Shown in pieces: positions 6,469 to 10,026 of a DNA stretch of 10,026 nucleotides (the stretch's first letter is position 1; each line of letters begins with the position of its first letter). Source of the DNA: Methanomicrobiaceae archaeon UBA436 (lineage in GTDB: Archaea; Halobacteriota; Methanomicrobia; Methanomicrobiales; Methanoculleaceae); NCBI GenBank assembly GCA_002497965.1, contig DAFR01000075.1:1-10026 (forward strand), in the 5' to 3' direction. A program made the translations under genes and the position numbers. The notes under the pieces are model-generated. The model made no database searches, had not been told where the DNA came from, and worked only from the letters and a program-made list of their open reading frames with translations.

Positions 6469-6477
6469 TTTATATAA
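6469..6477 (+). promoter_or_regulatory. TATA box of mer
   Basis: TTTATATAA is a near-ideal archaeal box A. Its centre predicts a transcription start around 6498-6501, giving a very short leader that still includes the Shine-Dalgarno at 6501-6507. Confidence 0.65.
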
Positions 6478-6500
6478 CTTCCTGCACGTAACTACTCAAT

Positions 6501-6507
6501 GAGGTGA
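6501..6507 (+). promoter_or_regulatory. Strong Shine-Dalgarno that fixes the TTG start of mer
   Basis: GAGGTGA matches the archaeal 16S rRNA 3' end over seven bases and lies six bases before TTG 6514. An in-frame stop (TGA 6505-6507) rules out any earlier start. The bases ATG-AGG-TGA at 6499-6507 also form a two-codon open frame overlapping this site. Confidence 0.75.
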
Positions 6508-6513
6508 ATAGCC

Positions 6514-7506
6514 TTGACTACATATGGAATTGAATTTGTGCCCGGAGCAATCAACGTAAAGCAGGTGGTGAAGTACACCAAGCTTGCTGAGTCGAAGGAC
6601 ATCGACTACGCCTGGATCACCAACCACTACAACAACCGCCACGCATACCCGACCCTTGCCATGATCGCGGCAAACACCGATACGATCAAGCTAGGACCGG
6701 GTATCATGAACACCTTCACCGACACCCCGGCAGCGATAGCGTCATTCGCGGCCACCTTAAACGAGATCTCGGACGGACGCGCCGTCCTTGGTATCGGGCC
6801 CGGCGACCTCTCGACGCTTCCCAAGATCGCGATCCAGCCCGTTAAGCCCATCGCCCGCCTGCGCGAAGGTGTCGAGCAGATCCGGAAACTCCTGACCGGC
6901 GAAGAGGTCAAGAAAACCGGCAAGATGGAGTTCTTCGACTACGACGGCGCCAAGCTGACAGGTGTAAACCTGCCCGGAAAGAAGGGGATCCCGATCTATA
7001 TCGGAGCCCAGGGACCCAAGATGCTCGAACTCGCCGGTGAGATCGGTGACGGTGCCCTGATCAACGCCTCCAACCCGAAGGACTTCGAGGTCGCCATCCC
7101 GATCATCAAGAAGGCGATGGAGAAGGTCGGCAAGAAGAGTTTCGACGTCGGCGCCTACACGGCCATGTCCATCGACATGGACGAGAAGAAAGCCCGGAAC
7201 GCCGCGAAGATCGTTGCCGCGTTCATCGCCGCCGGATCACCGCCCGATCTCCTCAAGCGCCACAACCTTGACCTTAACAACGTCGCCAAGATCAAGGAGG
7301 CGCTCGGTCGCTTCGACTTCAAGACCGTCGGTGGACTCGTCGGCAACGCCGAGATCGACGCCTTCACCATCGCCGGAACCCCCGACATGGTCAAGCAGAA
7401 GTGCGAGGATCTCGCAAAGGCTGGAGTTACCCAGATCATCTTCGGCTCGCCGCTCGGCCCCGACATGACCACCTCCATCCGCCTCCTGGGCAAGTACATT
7501 GTCTGA
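6514..7506 (+). CDS. mer: F420-dependent 5,10-methylenetetrahydromethanopterin reductase
   Basis: Reduces methylene-H4MPT to methyl-H4MPT with F420H2, the step before methyl transfer to coenzyme M in hydrogenotrophic methanogenesis; cytoplasmic. The 330-residue protein is full length for Mer and belongs to the bacterial-luciferase-like TIM-barrel flavin/F420 family. Recognisable segments are YGIEFVPG at the N-terminus, ESKDIDYAWITNHYNNR, the LGPGIMNTFTDTPAAIAS stretch, GRAVLGIGPGD, PIYIGAQGPKMLELAGEIGDG and the C-terminal AGVTQIIFGSPLGPD. The start is TTG 6514, fixed by the Shine-Dalgarno and an upstream in-frame stop. The gene has its own TATA box and a T8 terminator, so it is probably monocistronic and strongly expressed; codon use is heavily C/G-ending with AAG and GAG preferred. 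It is the clearest evidence that the host is a methanogen. Confidence 0.96.
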   Translation: MTTYGIEFVPGAINVKQVVKYTKLAESKDIDYAWITNHYNNRHAYPTLAMIAANTDTIKLGPGIMNTFTDTPAAIASFAATLNEISDGRAVLGIGPGDLSTLPKIAIQPVKPIARLREGVEQIRKLLTGEEVKKTGKMEFFDYDGAKLTGVNLPGKKGIPIYIGAQGPKMLELAGEIGDGALINASNPKDFEVAIPIIKKAMEKVGKKSFDVGAYTAMSIDMDEKKARNAAKIVAAFIAAGSPPDLLKRHNLDLNNVAKIKEALGRFDFKTVGGLVGNAEIDAFTIAGTPDMVKQKCEDLAKAGVTQIIFGSPLGPDMTTSIRLLGKYIV

Positions 7507-7528
7507 GGCGGGAGAAAAACACCATTGC

Positions 7529-7536
7529 TTTTTTTT
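7529..7536 (+). terminator. T8 terminator after mer
   Basis: Eight consecutive T start 23 bases past the mer stop (TGA 7504-7506), a typical archaeal oligo-T terminator. The adjoining TTTTATAGATA could also serve as a TATA element for the next gene. Confidence 0.65.
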
Positions 7537-7597
7537 ATAGATACCACCGCTGAAGTTTACTCCGCTATCTCTATCCTCCTCATCCGCTGTTCTGACA

Positions 7598-7635
7598 GGT
7601 TTATACACCCGGCAAACCAACTGGGATACGGAGGG
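7598..7635 (+). promoter_or_regulatory. Start signals of the GalT-like gene
   Basis: GGAGGG at 7630-7635 lies two bases before ATG 7638 and serves as a close Shine-Dalgarno. A TATA-like GTTTATACA (7599-7607) is only about 30 bases upstream of the ATG, which would leave almost no leader. The alternative TATA near 7533-7543 would give a leader of about 75 bases. The ribosome site is better supported than either promoter. Confidence 0.4.
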
Positions 7636-7637
7636 CC

Positions 7638-8591
7638 ATGTTCACCATAGAAGAGACCCGGACGAGACGAGGGATCCTGCAGTACCGCAGGGAGAGCCTC
7701 ACCGGGCTCCAGTGCAGGATCAGCCCCGGCCGGATGGAGAGAGAGATCGACACCGCTCCTATAATGCCACCCTCACGTGATGACTGCCCCTTCTGCCCCG
7801 GCGTCCTGGAGACCTCGACACCGACGTTTGAAGACGGCAGCCGAATCCGGCGCGGGGAGAGCGTCACGTTCCCGAACCTCTACCCTTTTGCCGGCCGCCA
7901 CGTCGTCACGGTGATCACACCTGAGCATGCACCCGATCGGTTTGAGAGGAAAAACCTCACCGATGCCATATCCGGCACATTTGAGGCGCTGAACAGATTT
8001 CCTGGATATGCAAGCATCGACTGGAACTACCTCCCTTCAGCCGGTGCAAGCATCTTTCATCCCCACCTCCAGGGGATCGCCGATGAGAAACCCACCCATC
8101 TGGCTGAGATCTACCTCACCGCCGGCCGCCGCTACCTTGCCAAACACGGCCACCCATACTGGGACGACTTCGTGGAGCACGAACGCACCTCGGAACGGTT
8201 TCTCTTCGAGGACGAGATCTTCTGGTCGGCAAACCCCGTCCCCCTTGGCGAGAGAGAGGTCAGGGGTATCCTCCCTATATCGACGCTTGAGGAGTTCGGG
8301 CCATATATCGAACCGCTGGCAGACGGCATCCTCCGGGTCATCGACTTCTACCGGGGTCTTGGCACATACGCGTTCAATGCCGCAATCTACTTTGACAGAG
8401 ACGGAAACTCCGGGAGTGGGCATCGAGCGTTCTGCTCCATAATCGCCCGTTTAAACCCGAACACACTCTCCATGTGCGACTCGGCGTTCATGGAGAGGCT
8501 GCACCTCGAACCCGTCATCCTGACGCTCCCTGAGGACCTTGGCGCACTCTTCAGGAGAAAGAGATCCGGCAAGACATCCACCACCCATTGA
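7638..8591 (+). CDS. Galactose-1-phosphate uridylyltransferase-like nucleotidyltransferase (HIT superfamily)
   Basis: 317 residues with the GalT layout. A Cys-x2-Cys zinc knuckle CPFCPG sits at 50-55. An NYLPSAGASIFHPHLQ segment (130-145) matches the GalT signature N...G.S.HPH.Q; by analogy His143 is the nucleophile that carries the UMP intermediate. A C-terminal half has GHRAFCSIIAR (261-271) where GalT has its second HIT-like repeat. GalT swaps UMP between UDP-glucose and galactose-1-phosphate. This protein is shorter than bacterial GalT (about 350) and no other Leloir-pathway gene is in view, so it may use a different sugar-1-phosphate or nucleotide, for example in glycan or nucleotide-sugar supply. 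The start ATG is supported by GGAGGG just upstream. The fold and catalytic motif are confident, the substrate is not. Confidence 0.8.
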   Translation: MFTIEETRTRRGILQYRRESLTGLQCRISPGRMEREIDTAPIMPPSRDDCPFCPGVLETSTPTFEDGSRIRRGESVTFPNLYPFAGRHVVTVITPEHAPDRFERKNLTDAISGTFEALNRFPGYASIDWNYLPSAGASIFHPHLQGIADEKPTHLAEIYLTAGRRYLAKHGHPYWDDFVEHERTSERFLFEDEIFWSANPVPLGEREVRGILPISTLEEFGPYIEPLADGILRVIDFYRGLGTYAFNAAIYFDRDGNSGSGHRAFCSIIARLNPNTLSMCDSAFMERLHLEPVILTLPEDLGALFRRKRSGKTSTTH

Positions 8592-8730
8592 ACCCGCTCT
8601 CGCGGGATCGGTCTCACCGGACGCCGTTCTCCTGGAGGCGGCAAACGACCCGGAAATACGGGCTGCAAGGCGTTTCAAGAACCTTCGGGACCGGCTTTCC
8701 GGCTTGAGGACATCCCATGCGGCGGGGTGA
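8539..8730 (+). CDS. Possible small protein downstream of and overlapping the GalT-like gene
   Basis: A 63-codon frame starts at TTG 8539 inside the end of the GalT-like gene and continues 139 bases past its stop. The part beyond the overlap reads like a helical, charged peptide (DPEIRAARRFKNLRDRL). No ATG, no clear Shine-Dalgarno and no recognised domain support it, and GC-rich DNA opens such frames often. It is listed because it fills the otherwise empty 8592-8730 gap. Confidence 0.2.
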   Translation: MAHSSGERDPARHPPPIEPALAGSVSPDAVLLEAANDPEIRAARRFKNLRDRLSGLRTSHAAG

Positions 8731-8832
8731 AGGGTTCGCGGTATGCAACTCGAGGAGAGTATGGCGATCCGGTTCATCTGCCATGAACCGCACCCGAGAC
8801 CTAATTATCCATGCGGGCTCAATACTGATCCA

Positions 8833-9651
8833 ATGAAACAGATTGCCCTCTACGGGAAAGGGGGAATCGGGAAATCCACCACTGCAGCAAATCTCTCGGC
8901 AGCACTTGCAGAAGAGGGGCTCGATATCCTGCAGATCGGCTGCGACCCCAAACACGACAGCACCCGTATGCTGGTCCACGGCACATGGATCCCGACAGTC
9001 CTCGACCTCATCCGGGAGCGCGGAGACGCTAACATCACCGTCGACGACGTAGTCTACAGGGGCTTCGCGGGCGTGCGCTGTGTGGAGGCGGGCGGCCCGG
9101 AGCCCGGCATAGGCTGCGCCGGCCGCGGGATCATAGCAACGTTCCAGCTCCTTGAGCGCCTCGACGCCCTGAAGGGCGACGTTATAGTCTACGATGTCCT
9201 GGGGGATGTCGTATGCGGGGGGTTTGCGATGCCTATGCGCGAGGGTTATGCCCGGGAGATCTACCTGGTCACCTCCGGTGAACTCATGTCCATCTACGCC
9301 GCAAACAACATAGCCAGAGCCATCGCCCGTCTATCCCGCCGGGCGCGGAGCAGGTGCTCCCTCGGCGGCGTCATCTGCAACGCAAAGAACATCGAGGGCG
9401 AGGCGGGACTGGTGGAGGAGTTCGCCCGCCGGATCAACTCCCGCATGATCGCCTATATCCCGCGGTCGAGGATCGTGCAGGTTGCAGAACTGCAGAAACA
9501 GACCGTCATCGAGTATGCCCCCGAGTCCGAGCAGGCCGGGGTTTACCGGGATCTCGCACGGCTGGTATACGGTAACGATACAACGAGCATCCCCACGCCC
9601 ATGGAGATGGATGAGATCGAATCCTTCGCCCTCGAGTTCGTCCAGGTTTGA
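8833..9651 (+). CDS. NifH-family ATP-dependent iron protein of a nitrogenase-like reductase (CfbC-like)
   Basis: 272 residues, the usual size for NifH/BchL/CfbC proteins. It has the P-loop GKGGIGKST (8-16), switch region CDPKHDST (37-44), the two cluster cysteines Cys95 (GIGCAGRG) and Cys128 ([10 protein letters not shown]), and ASGE-type [16 protein letters not shown] (146-160). Such proteins form homodimers bridged by one 4Fe-4S cluster and deliver electrons to a component-1 partner with ATP hydrolysis. The partner is encoded at once downstream with a 41-bp overlap. ATG 8833 is chosen because family members start one to three residues before the I-A-x-Y-G-K strand. However, it has no Shine-Dalgarno, whereas ATG 8761 is preceded by GAGGAGAG and would add 24 residues. 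A TAATTAT element near 8801-8807 could drive a leaderless mRNA from 8833. Automatic pipelines often call such genes cfbC or nifH; the exact clade is open. Confidence 0.85.
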   Translation: MKQIALYGKGGIGKSTTAANLSAALAEEGLDILQIGCDPKHDSTRMLVHGTWIPTVLDLIRERGDANITVDDVVYRGFAGVRCVEAGGPEPGIGCAGRGIIATFQLLERLDALKGDVIVYDVLGDVVCGGFAMPMREGYAREIYLVTSGELMSIYAANNIARAIARLSRRARSRCSLGGVICNAKNIEGEAGLVEEFARRINSRMIAYIPRSRIVQVAELQKQTVIEYAPESEQAGVYRDLARLVYGNDTTSIPTPMEMDEIESFALEFVQV

Positions 9652-10026
9652 GGGCTGCACCCTGACCGGGGCTCTATCTGTGGCAACTGAGGTGAGGGAC
9701 GCCGTCTGCGTCATCCACGGCCCGGCGGGCTGCACCCACCACAACTTCTCTCTCCTGCACGCCACGAGCCTCTCGAACGACCGCCCTGCTCTCCCCCGGC
9801 TGCTCTCCACCAGCCTGGTGGAGAGCGATATCATCTTCGGGGGTGAGGACGCCCTCGAGACCGCCCTGGAACGTGCGCTCGCCCTCTCGCCGGCGTCCAT
9901 CTTCGTCCTCTCGACCTGCATCGTCGAGACGATAGGGGACGACATCGCTGCGGTCTGCGCAAAGGATCGGGGCGTCCCGGTGATCCCGATCCCTACCGCC
10001 GGGTTCCTTGGCGGCGTATTTGAGAC
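9611..10026 (+). CDS. NifD-type component 1 of a nitrogenase-like reductase, 3' partial
   Basis: The frame opens at ATG 9611, four bases after GGAG (9603-9606), overlaps the NifH-like gene by 41 bp and runs off the window after 138 codons without a stop. Residues 15-46 read GCTLTGALS...[12 protein letters not shown], and later come [13 protein letters not shown] (66-78) and [13 protein letters not shown] (99-111). These are hallmarks of the nitrogenase component 1 family (NifD/NifE/BchN-like). Three cysteines, Cys16, Cys41 and Cys103, are spaced 25 and 62 apart, close to the NifD P-cluster ligands Cys62, Cys88 and Cys154 (26 and 66). An iron-sulfur cluster site is therefore likely. The catalytic half lies outside the window. 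The tight overlap implies co-translation with the iron protein. The first dozen residues are a Ser/Pro-rich leader. Confidence 0.8.
   Translation, partial: MRSNPSPSSSSRFEGCTLTGALSVATEVRDAVCVIHGPAGCTHHNFSLLHATSLSNDRPALPRLLSTSLVESDIIFGGEDALETALERALALSPASIFVLSTCIVETIGDDIAAVCAKDRGVPVIPIPTAGFLGGVFE

Larger units (their letters stand above)
6187..6513. other. Divergent intergenic region between the tubulin-like gene and mer
   Basis: The left third carries the AT-rich promoter block of the tubulin-like gene and the right end the mer promoter and ribosome site. The middle (about 6310-6460) is GC-richer and holds no frame with protein-like content. CGGCCGA occurs twice (6382-6388 and 6448-6454), which may be coincidence. 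I see no RNA gene. Confidence 0.5.

Noticed and set aside
8833..10026. Standard nitrogen-fixation nifHD
   Set aside because: No nifI1/nifI2 between the genes and the motif variants differ from NifD; kept as nitrogenase-like only.

Overview
The window looks like chromosomal DNA of a methanogenic archaeon, most likely of the order Methanomicrobiales (Methanoculleus-like). The basis is a complete F420-dependent methylene-tetrahydromethanopterin reductase (Mer), an archaeal-type dUTPase, an NrpR-family regulator, a tubulin/FtsZ-superfamily protein of archaeal type, a tRNA gene without an encoded CCA, oligo-T terminators and TATA-box promoters, all in a GC-rich background. The genus is an inference from remembered protein character, not from a database search.

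Layout. Positions 2-2428 (+) hold the 3' part of a large surface or secreted protein with Ig-like domains and a von Willebrand factor A (vWA) domain. The stretch 2429-2906 has no convincing gene, only a T-tract, a hairpin and a set of competing inverted repeats. A tRNA-Arg(TCG) lies at 2907-2978 (-). It is divergent from a dUTPase gene (3034-3459, +), with about 55 bp between them. The dUTPase stop overlaps the start of a single-domain NrpR-type regulator (3456-4424, +) in an ATGA junction. That gene runs tail-to-tail into a tubulin/FtsZ-like gene (4408-6186, -) with a 17-bp overlap. A 327-bp intergenic region carries the divergent promoters of the tubulin-like gene and of mer (6514-7506, +; TTG start behind a strong Shine-Dalgarno). 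Next come a GalT-like nucleotidyltransferase (7638-8591, +), a weak small ORF, and a NifH-family iron protein (8833-9651, +) that overlaps the start of a NifD-type component-1 protein (9611 to the window end, +).

How the genes fit together. Mer is the core energy-metabolism gene and has its own promoter and terminator. dut and the NrpR-like gene form a two-gene operon joining nucleotide-pool sanitation to a nitrogen/2-oxoglutarate-type regulator. The NifH-like/NifD-like pair forms a nitrogenase-like two-component reductase. It lacks the nifI genes that sit between nifH and nifD in methanogen nif operons. The NifD-like part has a three-cysteine pattern spaced like a P-cluster site and does not resemble the start of CfbD (coenzyme F430 synthesis) as I remember it. 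This pair is the best candidate in the window for an undescribed system. The second is the tubulin-like protein, whose long C-terminal tail holds two families of tandem repeats and a distinctive terminal peptide.
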